DNA of 64,000 nucleotides from the NCBI RefSeq assembly GCF_022662175.1, contig NZ_JAKMCR010000001.1, forward strand, positions 434,001 through 498,000. Reading direction: 5' to 3'. The translations under genes were made by a program, and so were the position numbers. The notes beneath the pieces are model-generated. The model was given only the letters and a program-made list of their open reading frames with translations. It did no database searches and was not told the DNA's origin. Shown here one piece after another: positions 16,730-27,361 of this stretch (position 1 is its first letter; each line of letters begins with the position of its first letter). Source of the stretch: Aestuariivivens marinum (GTDB lineage Bacteria > Bacteroidota > Bacteroidia > Flavobacteriales > Flavobacteriaceae).

Positions 16730-18055
16730 ATGAAAAACCGATTGATTATTATTTTCGGATTACTAATTACAGTACATACCTACGCCCAAGAAAATTACAG
16801 TTTCTCCTTACAAGAAGCTATAAATTACGCCTTAAAAAATAATACCAACATCAAAAATGCCGACCTCAGCATTCTTGCAGCAAAACAGCAGGTTTGGGAA
16901 ACTACGGCTCGCGGATTGCCCCAAATAAATGGAACTATTGATTACTCCATAAACATCAAAACACCTTTTGATATAGACATGTTCCCAGAGGACAGCCCAT
17001 TTAGGTTTATGTTTCCAAAGCATAATTTGACACCTGCAGTAACTTTAAACCAGTTACTCTTTGACGGTGGTTATATAGTAGGGTTACAATCCAACAAAGT
17101 GTTTTTGGAAATTTCCCAAAACGCCAAGGATAAAACCTCAAACGAAGTAGAAAACATGGTTGTTAACGCATACAATAATGCCCTCTTAACTAAAGAAAGT
17201 ATAGAAATAACCAAAAGCAACATTAATGTCCTTAAAACTAACTTATATGAGACCACTAAAATATATGAAAATGGTCTAACCGAAGAGGAAAATGTTGAAC
17301 AACTGCAATTAACATTATCTAGTCTAGAAATTAATCTTAAAAATTTAGAAACCTTATACGATATATCGAAAGGCTATGTAAAAATTCTGCTAGGTTTAGA
17401 CCCAAACATATCAATAGAACTTACAGATTCTTTAGAGGATTTAATAACGGAAAATATTTCGTTAGACCTTATTAGTAATACTTACTCTATCGAAAATATC
17501 ATAGACTATAAAATTGCTGCAAATGAATCGGTTAGTAAAAGCTTGCAATATAAACTTGAAAAATCTGAACAATTACCTAAGCTTAACGCATTTGTATCCT
17601 CTAGCTATCTAGGCTATAGTAATTCCTTTTCTAATTATTTTAAACCTGAGCAAGACTGGCTATTTACAACTGTAGGAGGCTTTAAATTAACTGTTCCCGT
17701 TTTTAGCTCCTTTGCGGGTAAAGCCAGACGGCAAAGAGCCAAAATTGAATGGGACAAAGCAAAAAACAACTTGTCGCTCACCGAGCAGAAGTTAGAAATC
17801 GACTATAAAAATGCTAAAAGTGAATATACTTTAGCCATAGACACCTATGCAAACAAGAAAAAGAACTTGGCCTTAGCTGAGAAAATAGAAAGAAAGAACA
17901 CTGTTAAGTATAAAGAGGGTGTCGCTAGTAGCTTTGATTTAAGACAAGCCCAAATGCAGCTTTACACCAGTCAGCAAGAATATTTGCAATCCATTATAGA
18001 CGTTATCAATAAAAAGGCAGCATTAACTAACTTATTAAATTTAAACAATAAATAA
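16730..18055 (+). CDS. TolC family outer membrane efflux protein
   Basis: A 441-residue outer membrane factor with a signal peptide cleaved near HTYAQENYS. Two OEP repeats with long coiled coils are visible: the N-terminal repeat opens with FSLQEAINYALKNN, and the C-terminal repeat contains LSLTEQKLEIDYKNAKSEYTLA and the GVASSFDLRQAQMQL block. It should form the outer membrane duct of the tripartite pump coded by the next two genes. The stop is 2 bp before the next ATG. Confidence 0.94.
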   Translation: MKNRLIIIFGLLITVHTYAQENYSFSLQEAINYALKNNTNIKNADLSILAAKQQVWETTARGLPQINGTIDYSINIKTPFDIDMFPEDSPFRFMFPKHNLTPAVTLNQLLFDGGYIVGLQSNKVFLEISQNAKDKTSNEVENMVVNAYNNALLTKESIEITKSNINVLKTNLYETTKIYENGLTEEENVEQLQLTLSSLEINLKNLETLYDISKGYVKILLGLDPNISIELTDSLEDLITENISLDLISNTYSIENIIDYKIAANESVSKSLQYKLEKSEQLPKLNAFVSSSYLGYSNSFSNYFKPEQDWLFTTVGGFKLTVPVFSSFAGKARRQRAKIEWDKAKNNLSLTEQKLEIDYKNAKSEYTLAIDTYANKKKNLALAEKIERKNTVKYKEGVASSFDLRQAQMQLYTSQQEYLQSIIDVINKKAALTNLLNLNNK

Positions 18056-18057
18056 TC

Positions 18058-19224
18058 ATGAAATATATATACATAACTCTTTTAAGCACCATTATTTTAT
18101 CGTCTTGTGGAGACACTAGTAAAAAATCGGTTGAAGACATTATTGCTTCTAAAGACAAAACTGCTATTGAAACTAAACGAACTGAATTAAAACAACAACA
18201 ACAACAGATAGCTACAGATTTAGAAAAAATAGAAGCTGAATTAGATAAACTTAACAATAAAAAAGTATTGCCACTGATTACCACTATAACAATTGAAAAA
18301 GTAGAATTTAATCACTTTCTAGAAGTTCAAGGCAGCGTAAAAACAAAACAAAACATTTTATTATATCCAGAGTTTGCTGGTACATTAACACACGTTTATG
18401 TAAAAGAAGGTCAAAAAGTAAATAAAGGACAAACTTTAGCAAAAATTGATGATGGAGGTTTAGGTCGGCAACTGTCTCAAGCTAAAACACAGGAGGCTTT
18501 AGCTAAAACAACTTATGAACGCCAAAAACGTTTATGGGAGCAAAAAATTGGTTCAGAAATTCAGTTTTTACAAGCCGAAACCACATTTAAAGCAGCGCAG
18601 GATGTTGTAAAACAATTACAATCTCAATTGGAAAAAACTTTTGTAAAGGCACCTTTCTCAGGTATTATTGACGATGTTATTACCGAACAAGGAAGTGTTG
18701 TGGCTCCAGGACAATCTCCTCTATTAAGAATTGTTAATTTAGACAATATGTACATTGAGGCAGAAGTCCCAGAAACACATTTGCCAAATGTAACAAAAGG
18801 CAAAAAAGTAGAAGTTAGCTTTCCGGTTTTGGGAAAAACAATTATAACCTCTATTCGTCAAGTTGGAAATTTTATAAATCCAAATAACAGAGCTTTTAAA
18901 ATTGAAGTAGGTGTGCCAAATAAAGATGGCGATATCAAACCTAATTTAACCAGTAAACTTAAAATTAATGATTACACAAACCCTAAGGCAATATTAATTC
19001 CCCAAAATATCATTTCAGAGAACAGTTTAGGGGAGCAGTATGTCTTTGTGGTTGATAGTAGTGTCAAAAATAATATTGGCAAAGCTAAAAAAGTTATTAT
19101 TACTACTGGTAAAACGCAAGGCGATTTTATTGAAGTCCTAACAGGCTTAAATGCTGGAGATTTTGTGATTAAAGATGGTGCAAGAAGCGTTCAAGACGAG
19201 CAAGAAGTTGAGATTTCAAACTAA
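18058..19224 (+). CDS. RND efflux periplasmic adaptor (membrane fusion) lipoprotein
   Basis: A 388-residue adaptor with a lipoprotein signal (LSSCGD). After it comes a glutamine-rich coiled coil (residues about 40-65, including five Q encoded by CAA repeats). The biotinyl-lipoyl-like domain is seen in VYVKEGQKVNKGQTLAKIDDGG and again at APFSGIIDDVITEQGSVV. The beta-barrel and membrane-proximal parts follow. It links the inner membrane pump to the TolC duct. Spacing to the pump gene is 14 bp. Confidence 0.94.
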   Translation: MKYIYITLLSTIILSSCGDTSKKSVEDIIASKDKTAIETKRTELKQQQQQIATDLEKIEAELDKLNNKKVLPLITTITIEKVEFNHFLEVQGSVKTKQNILLYPEFAGTLTHVYVKEGQKVNKGQTLAKIDDGGLGRQLSQAKTQEALAKTTYERQKRLWEQKIGSEIQFLQAETTFKAAQDVVKQLQSQLEKTFVKAPFSGIIDDVITEQGSVVAPGQSPLLRIVNLDNMYIEAEVPETHLPNVTKGKKVEVSFPVLGKTIITSIRQVGNFINPNNRAFKIEVGVPNKDGDIKPNLTSKLKINDYTNPKAILIPQNIISENSLGEQYVFVVDSSVKNNIGKAKKVIITTGKTQGDFIEVLTGLNAGDFVIKDGARSVQDEQEVEISN

Positions 19225-19238
19225 AAAACCAAAGACTA

Positions 19239-22200
19239 ATGAGCAAGCTATATAAAGAATTTAAACCCTCATCATGGGCTATAAACAATAAAACGGTTAT
19301 TTATGTAATTGTGGCCATCTTCCTCTTCATGGGAATTTCAGCTTACTTTAGTTTACCTCGCGAAAGCTTTCCAGAAGTAAAAGAAACTAAAATTTACATT
19401 AGTACACCTTATCCAGGGAATACGGCAGAAGACATTGAAAAACTTATAGTGGATCCGCTTGAAGACCGCATAAAGAATATAAGCAATGTAACCGAAGTAC
19501 TTTCAACATCACAAGAGGACTACGGAATGATTATCGTTGAATTTGATGAGAATATTACCGTTGAAGCTGCCAGACAAAAAGTAAAAGATGAAGTAGACAG
19601 TGAAAAAGCGTCTGAAGATTGGCCAACTTTTAATGGTGCCAAAGTAGAACCCAATGTTTTTGATCTTAATTTCTCTGAAGAAATGCCTATTCTAAACATT
19701 AATTTAACTGGTGATTATCCGGTTGACAAGCTAAAGGCATTTGCAGAAATTCTTCAAGACGATATTGAAGATTTAGAAGAAATTAAAGCTGCCGATATAC
19801 GAGGAGCCCAAGAAAAAGAAGTTGAAATAGCAGTAGACATCTACAAAATGATGGCGGCCAAAGTAAGCTTTAACGATGTTATATCTGCCATTCAAAATGG
19901 TAATATTACCATGAGTGGCGGCAATCTTATTGTAAGTGGCCAACGCAGAACCGTTAGGGTAATTGGCGAAATAGACAGCCCAAAACAACTCGAAAATTTT
20001 GTGGTAAAATCAGATAATGGAGCTGTGTACTTACGTGATATTGCAACAGTCTCTTTTATTGATGAAGATCACACCACTTTTGCCCGTGATTTTGGAAAAA
20101 ATGTAGTGATGCTAGATGTAAAAAAACGCGCTGGGAAAAATATGGTAGCCGCAACAGAAGCCATTTACAAAATCATAAAAGCATCGCAAGAAACAAATGC
20201 TATTCCAAAGGATGTAAAAATAACCGCAGCTAACGACCAGTCACAAATTACCTTAAATCAAGTTGACGATTTAGTAAACAACATCATTTTTGGGATTATA
20301 CTAGTAACAACCGTTTTAATGTTTTTCCTTGGGTTTAGAAACGCCCTGTTTGTTGGTTTTGCCATACCTATGTCTATGGTCATGGCATTTATGATTGTAC
20401 AGATATTAGGCTACACCATGAATACCATGATTCTTTTTGGATTAATCATGGGATTAGGTATGTTGGTTGACAATGGTATCGTGTTAGTAGAAAACGTTTA
20501 TCGTTTAATGGAAGAAGAAGGCATGAATCGTATAGAGGCGGCCAAAAAAGGGATTGGTGAAATTGCCATGCCAATAATCATTTCAACCCTAACAACGGTT
20601 GCAGCATTTATTCCATTGGGGATGTGGCCAGGTATGATGGGAGAATTCATGATTTATTTCCCCATTACATTATCCATAGTTTTAGGGTCTTCGTTGTTTG
20701 TAGCCGTTTTTATCAACTCTGTTATGGTTTCACAATTTATGAAAATTGAAGAAGAAGAAATGCCAATAAAGAACTTAATAAAAATCACTATTGTATTTGT
20801 AGTACTAGGACTAATTATCTATTTTATTGGTGGCACATATCACGGTCTAGGTACATTACTCATCTTTAGTTCCGTATTGCTTTGGGGTTATAAATACATC
20901 ATAAAAGGATTAACACATACTTTTAAAGACCAATTTTTACCACGCTTAGAAAACCTATATGAAAAACAATTAAGAAATGCTTTAAGAGGAAAAATGCCTT
21001 ATGTGTATGTTGGAGGAACTGTACTTATTCTTATCATTTCATTTATGGCTTTCGGAATGTCCATTGCCAGCCAAAGAACCAACATTGAATTTTTTCCAGA
21101 CAACACGCCCAAGCAAATTGTAGTGTATATTGAATACCCTGAAGGAACAGCCATTGAAAAAACCAATAAGATTACCAAGGATATAGAGAACAGGGTTTAT
21201 AGTATTATAAGAAGCGAGAAATACACAAACTCTAATGACGATAGTAAAAATTTCTTGGTAGAATCTGTGGTATCCCAAGTAGGCGAAGGTGCCGGAAACC
21301 CGTTTACCGATGGTGGCTCTGCTGCAGAAATGCCCAACAGAGGTAAAATTACTGCCACAATGCGTGAGTTTAAATTTAGAAGGGATGCTAACAACAATAT
21401 TATTGATAGTGAAGAATTGCGTAAAGACATTCAAAGCGCTTTAAAAGGTATTTATCCAGGGGTATCCATATCGGTTGAAAAAGATCCCGTAGGTCCACCA
21501 ACGGGTTATCCTATAAATATAGAAATTGAAGGCCAGGATTATAATCAATTAATTACAGTTGCAGAAAACATCAAAAAGTTTATTGACAGTAAAAATGTAC
21601 CAGGTATTGACCAATTAAAAATTGATGTAAACCGTGGAAAACCTGTAACCAGAGTCGATATTGACCGTGAAAAGGCTGGAGAATTAGGCGTTTCTGCAGG
21701 TCAAGTAGGCCAACAACTACGTAACTCAATATTTGGCGCAAAAGCAGGCGTTTACAAAAAAGATGGTGAAGATTACAATATTAATGTTCGTTTTAATGAA
21801 GACATTAGGTACAACACCAGTGCCCTTTTTAATCAAAACATTATTTTTAGGGATCAAGCCACAGGAAAATTAAAGGAAGTCCCTATTTCTGCAGTTGCAA
21901 AAGTGGTAAACACCTCATCTTTCAGCTCTATAAAGCACCGTGATTATAAACGTGTAGTCACCGTTTATTCTGCATTGGCACCTGGCTTTATTGATGCCAA
22001 TGTTATAGTTGACCAGATTAAAACCGAAATGGAATCGTATAGCGATACGTATGGCATACTTCCCAGTGATATTAAAATTGATTATACAGGACAACTGGAA
22101 GAACAAGCCAAAGAACAGGCTTTCTTAAACAAAGCACTTTTAGCTGGCTTGGGCCTAATTATGCTAATTTTAGTTTTCCAATTTGGCTCTGTTTCTAAAC

Positions 22201-22751
22201 CCTCGATAATTATGGGAGCCATTTTTTTAAGTTTTGCAGGGGTATTCTTAGGTTTGGTCATAACAGGTTGGTCTTTTGTAATCATGATGACCATGATGGG
22301 TATTATATCCTTAGCTGGAATTGTTGTAAACAATGGTGTTGTATTGCTTGACTATACACAATTATTGATAGATAGAAAACGTGCCACAATGGACAATATT
22401 GATGTTGCCGAACGCTTACCCGTTGAAGACATTAAGGAGGCCATTGTAAAAGGCGGTAAAGCACGTTTAAGACCAGTATTGTTAACAGCCATCACCACCG
22501 TTTTTGGATTAATTCCATTAGCCATTGGGTTTAATATTGATTTCTTTTCATTGTTCAACAACTTTGACCCAAATATTTATATAGGTGGAGATAATGTTAT
22601 TTTCTGGGGACCCCTAGCATGGACTGTTATTTTTGGGTTAATATTTGCCACATTTTTGACCTTAATTATAGTGCCCGTATTATTCTTTTTAGTCAATAAA
22701 CTAAAGCGAAAAATCTTTTTAAGAAGGCAAATTTCGAGCACATCCTTTTAG
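19239..22751 (+). CDS. RND family efflux pump permease
   Basis: A 1170-residue inner membrane pump with twelve spans and two large periplasmic loops in the usual HAE-type order. It is about 100 residues longer than AcrB. The span-four proton-relay motif reads GLGMLVDNGIVLVEN, so the second of the two aspartates of the classic VDDAIV is Asn here. The equivalent second-half motif reads LAGIVVNNGVVLLD. An insertion after the fifth or sixth span (about 500-560) adds hydrophobic segments. It is the last gene of the operon and a strong terminator follows. Substrate unknown. Confidence 0.93.
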   Translation: MSKLYKEFKPSSWAINNKTVIYVIVAIFLFMGISAYFSLPRESFPEVKETKIYISTPYPGNTAEDIEKLIVDPLEDRIKNISNVTEVLSTSQEDYGMIIVEFDENITVEAARQKVKDEVDSEKASEDWPTFNGAKVEPNVFDLNFSEEMPILNINLTGDYPVDKLKAFAEILQDDIEDLEEIKAADIRGAQEKEVEIAVDIYKMMAAKVSFNDVISAIQNGNITMSGGNLIVSGQRRTVRVIGEIDSPKQLENFVVKSDNGAVYLRDIATVSFIDEDHTTFARDFGKNVVMLDVKKRAGKNMVAATEAIYKIIKASQETNAIPKDVKITAANDQSQITLNQVDDLVNNIIFGIILVTTVLMFFLGFRNALFVGFAIPMSMVMAFMIVQILGYTMNTMILFGLIMGLGMLVDNGIVLVENVYRLMEEEGMNRIEAAKKGIGEIAMPIIISTLTTVAAFIPLGMWPGMMGEFMIYFPITLSIVLGSSLFVAVFINSVMVSQFMKIEEEEMPIKNLIKITIVFVVLGLIIYFIGGTYHGLGTLLIFSSVLLWGYKYIIKGLTHTFKDQFLPRLENLYEKQLRNALRGKMPYVYVGGTVLILIISFMAFGMSIASQRTNIEFFPDNTPKQIVVYIEYPEGTAIEKTNKITKDIENRVYSIIRSEKYTNSNDDSKNFLVESVVSQVGEGAGNPFTDGGSAAEMPNRGKITATMREFKFRRDANNNIIDSEELRKDIQSALKGIYPGVSISVEKDPVGPPTGYPINIEIEGQDYNQLITVAENIKKFIDSKNVPGIDQLKIDVNRGKPVTRVDIDREKAGELGVSAGQVGQQLRNSIFGAKAGVYKKDGEDYNINVRFNEDIRYNTSALFNQNIIFRDQATGKLKEVPISAVAKVVNTSSFSSIKHRDYKRVVTVYSALAPGFIDANVIVDQIKTEMESYSDTYGILPSDIKIDYTGQLEEQAKEQAFLNKALLAGLGLIMLILVFQFGSVSKPSIIMGAIFLSFAGVFLGLVITGWSFVIMMTMMGIISLAGIVVNNGVVLLDYTQLLIDRKRATMDNIDVAERLPVEDIKEAIVKGGKARLRPVLLTAITTVFGLIPLAIGFNIDFFSLFNNFDPNIYIGGDNVIFWGPLAWTVIFGLIFATFLTLIIVPVLFFLVNKLKRKIFLRRQISSTSF

Positions 22752-22760
22752 GAATTAACA

Positions 22761-22791
22761 AACCCCCAGAGTTATTATGTCTCTGGGGGTT
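22761..22791. terminator. terminator of the efflux operon
   Basis: A perfect 11-bp stem AACCCCCAGAG / CTCTGGGGGTT with a 9-nt loop is followed by TTTATATTATT on the plus strand. It lies in the gap between two convergent genes and could serve both. Confidence 0.85.
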
Positions 22792-22814
22792 TTATATTAT
22801 TAAATATTATTTTT

Positions 22815-25394
22815 TTACTTCCACTCAAAATCGCCACGTTCTATAGACCAATCATTCCCAAAGAACCCAGCACATTTTACGGCACGCATACCTTCGGTCA
22901 AAACAGAATCATCAAACAATAAAACATCTGGAAAAGTAGTACCGTTCACCAAATAATGGTTCATATAGGCCGCTTTCATGCCTTTACTTCCGGTAGCGGT
23001 TACAACGCCAACACTTGCTTTATCACTATCTTTTCTTGGCACTATAAAATACATACCCCATTGGTTACCAAATACCATTTTTCCGTTAAAATTAACCCCG
23101 TAATCCTTTACTTGTATTGGACAATCTTTTAAAAGTACATCCCAAGCGGCATTGTTATCGGCATTGCCGTATAAAACGACATTGCGATTGGGATATTTTT
23201 TCAAGGAAAAATCAATATCTCTAACTACTTCAATATGACCATTGGCTCTGTACCAAAAAGTTTCTGCATCAAATCGAGCACGATTATAATACCATTCATT
23301 TTCAGTATCAGAACCTTTTGTAGCGTAAACAAATACAACATTATTTCTAAAAGCATCTTTAAACCCTCCATTTCTATGTGGTCCTTTCTCCTTTAAAGAT
23401 GGTGCAGGAACAGTCTTCCATAAACCATTCTCTTTTTTAAAAAACAATCTTTCTTTTTTGGTGAGTTTGAATTGACTATCATCAATGAGGAGCCCTTCAA
23501 TCTTATGGTTTAATTTTTCAAAATCAACTTCAATCACAGAAACATTATTAGTTTTTATGCTATACTGATCCTCTTTTGAAAACTTAAACGAACTCAATTG
23601 AAAAGGTTGTTCCTGCTGATGAATGGTAATAAAATGCGATTTTGCTGATACACCTGGTGAGCCCGTATAAAACTCAAGAGTATTAAGGTCTTGGTCGTTA
23701 GGTATGGTACGAGCCTTAAAAAGGTTAAAAATAGGCTCCCAATCCATACTATGGTTGCCATACCAATGCTCACCCCCCGGGTATTCGTAATAGGTGAAAT
23801 CGGGATGAAACTTACCCAAACGCTCTCGCATATCCTGTGCCAAATAGGTGGGTACTACATTATCCTTTTCACCATGTAATATATAAACACCATGATGCAA
23901 ATAGTTACGTATAAGTTTTAATGTTCGACTTGGGGTACCTGCACGTTCAATCATAGTTTCTACAGGGGTCTTAATATAGCCTATTTTCAAACGTTCAATT
24001 ACCTTAGGTGTCATACCAAAACGCAACAATCGTTCTTCGTCTCCTTCAAGCATCCGCTTTAAAAAACTATCTCTATACAGCAACAAATCTGGATATCCTG
24101 CACAAGGTGCAATGGCCGCAAAATAATCTGGATAAGTCGCGCCTAAATACCAGGTACCATGGCCACCCATAGAATGCCCCGTTAAATAAATTTTACTTGG
24201 GTTTGGTGTATAAATAGATTTTGCATCAGCCAGTACTTCCAAAGCATCCAATCGGCCCCAATCTTCCCAAGCAAATCCAAACGGACGTCTATTGGTTGGT
24301 GCAATAATATTTCCCCAGTCCTTTTTTGTGTAAGCATTGGCCTGATTCACTGCTTCAACCGATGCCCCATGGACCGATAAAAATAAAGCTCCTTTTTCGA
24401 GTTTTTTATCACTGGATGGAGCCACAGAGTAGTATTGCACACTGCCATCAATATGGCTAAGTAATGTACGTTTATGGTGCTCGTACTTGGACTTCACCTC
24501 AATGGAAATCTCCTTTGAATCGACTACTTGTGTATTACCATCAATCAATTCTAGTTTTAAATCTTGTTTGCCTTGCAAATTATTATCAGTTACTCCAGCC
24601 ATTTTAAACGGCACTTTTAAGACACTCATTGGCGGAATATCAATAACATGGTGTTCCAATGGTGTATTATTAACCAATGCTTTTACCCGATGGTTTTTAA
24701 CCCAGTAATCGGTAGCATTTATAACCCTAATGGCTCCTAAATATTCTTTATCTTCTTCCACTAAAAGATCAGGCAATGTTACATCCCTAATAGTAAATTG
24801 TACACCCTGTTGTGGCTCTATTAATCGTGCACGAAGCCAAGGAAAACGACCCACTTTCAAAACAAAAGTGTTAGTCCCCTTTTTTAATTTTAATGGAATC
24901 AAATTCCATCCAAAATCGTAATGATCACCTTCATGGGGCAATCCGTTAATTAACACCAACGAATGACCCGAAGCTTCAAAAAGCACAATACGCTCGCTAG
25001 TGGATTCATAATTCAAATACACATAACTAGATCGTAAATTTTCATTATTAAACGTGTTGGTGGAATCTACAGCAATTGTTTCCCAAGTCATGGTGTTCCC
25101 CAAAAAATCAATATCAAAAACATCATCTTTTTTAGGCGTATAATAAGGTTCCATTAAAAATTTACTATAAACTGGATCTTTTGGAAAAGACGATGAATTA
25201 AACTCAAAACTTTGGACTTTTAAGGCCAAGCCTGTTTTAAAAACATGTAACAATTCCCCTTCTTCAATGGTATTGACTTTTTCCTTACCAAAATATTCAA
25301 CAATATTCCCTGTTTTTTGTTGGGCAGTTAGAAAAGTCGATAACAACATTGCCACCAAAACCATTCCCAATACTTTAATACGTACTAACTTCAT
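22815..25394 (-). CDS. secreted alpha/beta hydrolase of the prolyl oligopeptidase (S9) type
   Basis: An 859-residue exported protein with a signal peptide ending near TFLTAQQ. Residues about 40-300 are beta-rich and lack a known label. The hydrolase domain (about 310-570) shows the nucleophile elbow YLTGHSMGGHGTWYLG, the acid in HGEKDNVVPTYLA and the histidine in YPGGEHWYGNHS, so the triad is complete. The C-terminal part contains a FYVYATKGSD-like beta domain (about 690-850). Such proteins are esterases or peptidases acting on external substrates. It has no T9SS sorting tail. The substrate is unknown and the gene stands alone. Confidence 0.8.
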   Translation of the reverse strand: MKLVRIKVLGMVLVAMLLSTFLTAQQKTGNIVEYFGKEKVNTIEEGELLHVFKTGLALKVQSFEFNSSSFPKDPVYSKFLMEPYYTPKKDDVFDIDFLGNTMTWETIAVDSTNTFNNENLRSSYVYLNYESTSERIVLFEASGHSLVLINGLPHEGDHYDFGWNLIPLKLKKGTNTFVLKVGRFPWLRARLIEPQQGVQFTIRDVTLPDLLVEEDKEYLGAIRVINATDYWVKNHRVKALVNNTPLEHHVIDIPPMSVLKVPFKMAGVTDNNLQGKQDLKLELIDGNTQVVDSKEISIEVKSKYEHHKRTLLSHIDGSVQYYSVAPSSDKKLEKGALFLSVHGASVEAVNQANAYTKKDWGNIIAPTNRRPFGFAWEDWGRLDALEVLADAKSIYTPNPSKIYLTGHSMGGHGTWYLGATYPDYFAAIAPCAGYPDLLLYRDSFLKRMLEGDEERLLRFGMTPKVIERLKIGYIKTPVETMIERAGTPSRTLKLIRNYLHHGVYILHGEKDNVVPTYLAQDMRERLGKFHPDFTYYEYPGGEHWYGNHSMDWEPIFNLFKARTIPNDQDLNTLEFYTGSPGVSAKSHFITIHQQEQPFQLSSFKFSKEDQYSIKTNNVSVIEVDFEKLNHKIEGLLIDDSQFKLTKKERLFFKKENGLWKTVPAPSLKEKGPHRNGGFKDAFRNNVVFVYATKGSDTENEWYYNRARFDAETFWYRANGHIEVVRDIDFSLKKYPNRNVVLYGNADNNAAWDVLLKDCPIQVKDYGVNFNGKMVFGNQWGMYFIVPRKDSDKASVGVVTATGSKGMKAAYMNHYLVNGTTFPDVLLFDDSVLTEGMRAVKCAGFFGNDWSIERGDFEWK

Positions 25395-25520
25395 GAGTGC
25401 TTCCTTTAATTTTTGATAAAATTAAATTTTTAATTTTATTTAAAACCATTATTTCTACCAGCGACAACCAATAAAGCACAAATAACTTTTTTAATCCTTA
25501 AAAAAGAACCTTAAATAACG

Positions 25521-25548
25521 CTATCTAGATAGTAATTCTTTAAATTTG
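25521..25548 (+). promoter_or_regulatory. aspS promoter with an adjoining palindrome
   Basis: TAAATTTG (25541-25548) is a full TAnnTTTG match 17 bp before the aspS ATG. Just upstream lies the perfect 12-bp palindrome CTATCTAGATAG (25521-25532), where a -33 element would be expected. No TTTG is present there. The palindrome might be a protein-binding site. Confidence 0.5.
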
Positions 25549-25565
25549 CACATCAATTTCAAACC

Positions 25566-27320
25566 ATGTATAGAAGTCATAATTGCGGCGAATTAAACGC
25601 TTTAAATATAAATGAGGGAGTTACCCTAGCTGGGTGGGTACAAAAATCAAGAGACAAAGGATTTATTATTTGGGTCGATTTACGGGATCGTTACGGGATT
25701 ACCCAATTGGTTTTTGATGAAGAACGTACTTCAAAAACAGTTATGGAACAAGCCCAAAACCTGGGTCGTGAATTTGTTATTCAGATTAAAGGAAAAGTTA
25801 TTGAACGAGCTTCAAAAAACCCGAATATCCCTACTGGAGATATTGAGGTTTTGGTTGAAGAACTTAACATTTTGAACGAAGCCATTTTACCACCTTTTAC
25901 AATTGAAGACAAAACCGATGGCGGCGAGGAATTACGTATGAAATACCGTTATTTGGACATTCGTCGAAATCCTGTAAAACAAAGTTTAATTTTTAGGCAC
26001 AGAGTAACACAAGAAGTCCGTAATTACCTTTCAAAAGAAGGTTTTATAGAGGTTGAAACACCTTATTTAATAAAATCTACACCAGAGGGCGCACGGGACT
26101 TTGTAGTGCCTTCACGCATGAATGCTGGCGAATTTTACGCTTTACCGCAATCGCCGCAAACCTTTAAGCAATTGCTAATGGTTGGTGGCATGGATAAATA
26201 CTTCCAGATTGTAAAATGCTTTAGGGATGAAGATCTACGTGCCGACAGACAGCCTGAGTTTACCCAAATAGATTGTGAAATGGCTTTTATTGAGCAGGAA
26301 GATATTTTAAATGCCTTTGAAGGTCTAACACGTCATTTGCTTAAGGAAATTAACGGTGTTGACATTCAAAAGTTTCCACGTATAACTTACGATGAAGCTA
26401 TGCAGCGCTACGGAAACGACAAACCAGACATCCGTTTTGGTATGACCTTTGGAGAACTAAATGCCGTAGCACAGCACAAGGATTTTAGCATATTTAATAA
26501 TGCCGAACTGGTTGTGGGTATAGCCATCCCAGGAGGCAATAGCTATACAAGAAAAGAAATAGATCAATTAATTGATTGGGTAAAGCGTCCTCAAATAGGG
26601 GCTTTGGGCATGGTATATTGTCGCTGTAACGAGAATGGCACGTATAAATCGTCTGTTGATAAATTCTACGACCAAAATGATTTGGCTAAATGGGCAGAAA
26701 TCACAGGTGCCAAACCGGGTGATTTAATTTGTATACTCTCGGGCGACACCCATAAAGTACGTCCCCAATTAAGTGCCCTGCGCATGGAATTAGCAGAGCG
26801 TTTAGGCTTACGTAAACCCGATGAATTCGCACCACTTTGGGTTATGGACTTCCCTTTACTGGAATGGGATGAGGAAACCAAACGCTACCATGCCATGCAC
26901 CACCCGTTTACTTCACCAAAACCCGGACAAATTGAATTGTTGAAAACAGATCCAAGCGCAGTTAAGGCAAATGCTTACGATTTAGTGCTTAATGGTAACG
27001 AAATTGGTGGTGGTTCCATAAGAATACATGACAAAGCCACACAATCCTTAATGTTCGATTACCTAGGATTTACACCAGAAGAAGCTAAGGCTCAATTCGG
27101 CTTTTTAATGGATGCGTTTCAATATGGCGCACCGCCACATGGTGGTTTGGCCTTTGGATTGGATAGATTGGTAGCGATTTTGGGCGGACAGGAAACCATT
27201 CGTGATTTTATCGCATTCCCTAAAAATAACGCTGGGCGTGATGTTATGATCGATGCACCTGCACCTATTGATGATGATCAACTTGAAGAGCTAAGTTTAA
27301 AACTTAACTTAAAATCATAA
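25566..27320 (+). CDS. aspS: aspartyl-tRNA synthetase
   Basis: A 584-residue bacterial-type class II synthetase that charges tRNA-Asp in the cytoplasm. The N-terminal OB fold carries the anticodon-binding block [19 protein letters not shown]. Class II motif 2 is seen in [20 protein letters not shown] and motif 3 in [16 protein letters not shown]. The bacterial insertion domain lies between residues about 285 and 405. Length matches bacterial AspRS. A terminator follows immediately. Confidence 0.97.
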   Translation: MYRSHNCGELNALNINEGVTLAGWVQKSRDKGFIIWVDLRDRYGITQLVFDEERTSKTVMEQAQNLGREFVIQIKGKVIERASKNPNIPTGDIEVLVEELNILNEAILPPFTIEDKTDGGEELRMKYRYLDIRRNPVKQSLIFRHRVTQEVRNYLSKEGFIEVETPYLIKSTPEGARDFVVPSRMNAGEFYALPQSPQTFKQLLMVGGMDKYFQIVKCFRDEDLRADRQPEFTQIDCEMAFIEQEDILNAFEGLTRHLLKEINGVDIQKFPRITYDEAMQRYGNDKPDIRFGMTFGELNAVAQHKDFSIFNNAELVVGIAIPGGNSYTRKEIDQLIDWVKRPQIGALGMVYCRCNENGTYKSSVDKFYDQNDLAKWAEITGAKPGDLICILSGDTHKVRPQLSALRMELAERLGLRKPDEFAPLWVMDFPLLEWDEETKRYHAMHHPFTSPKPGQIELLKTDPSAVKANAYDLVLNGNEIGGGSIRIHDKATQSLMFDYLGFTPEEAKAQFGFLMDAFQYGAPPHGGLAFGLDRLVAILGGQETIRDFIAFPKNNAGRDVMIDAPAPIDDDQLEELSLKLNLKS

Positions 27321-27324
27321 TTTC

Positions 27325-27350
27325 AAATCCTGCGCTATGCAGGATTTTTT
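27325..27350 (+). terminator. intrinsic terminator of aspS
   Basis: The 9-bp stem AAATCCTGC / GCAGGATTT with a 5-nt loop GCTAT is followed by TTT and an AT-rich tail, 5 bp after the aspS stop. Confidence 0.85.
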
Positions 27351-27361
27351 ATTACTTTTAA

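Noticed and set aside
18187-18206. CAA-type trinucleotide repeat in the adaptor gene as a phase-variation site
   Set aside because: A triplet repeat only changes the number of Gln residues and does not shift the frame.
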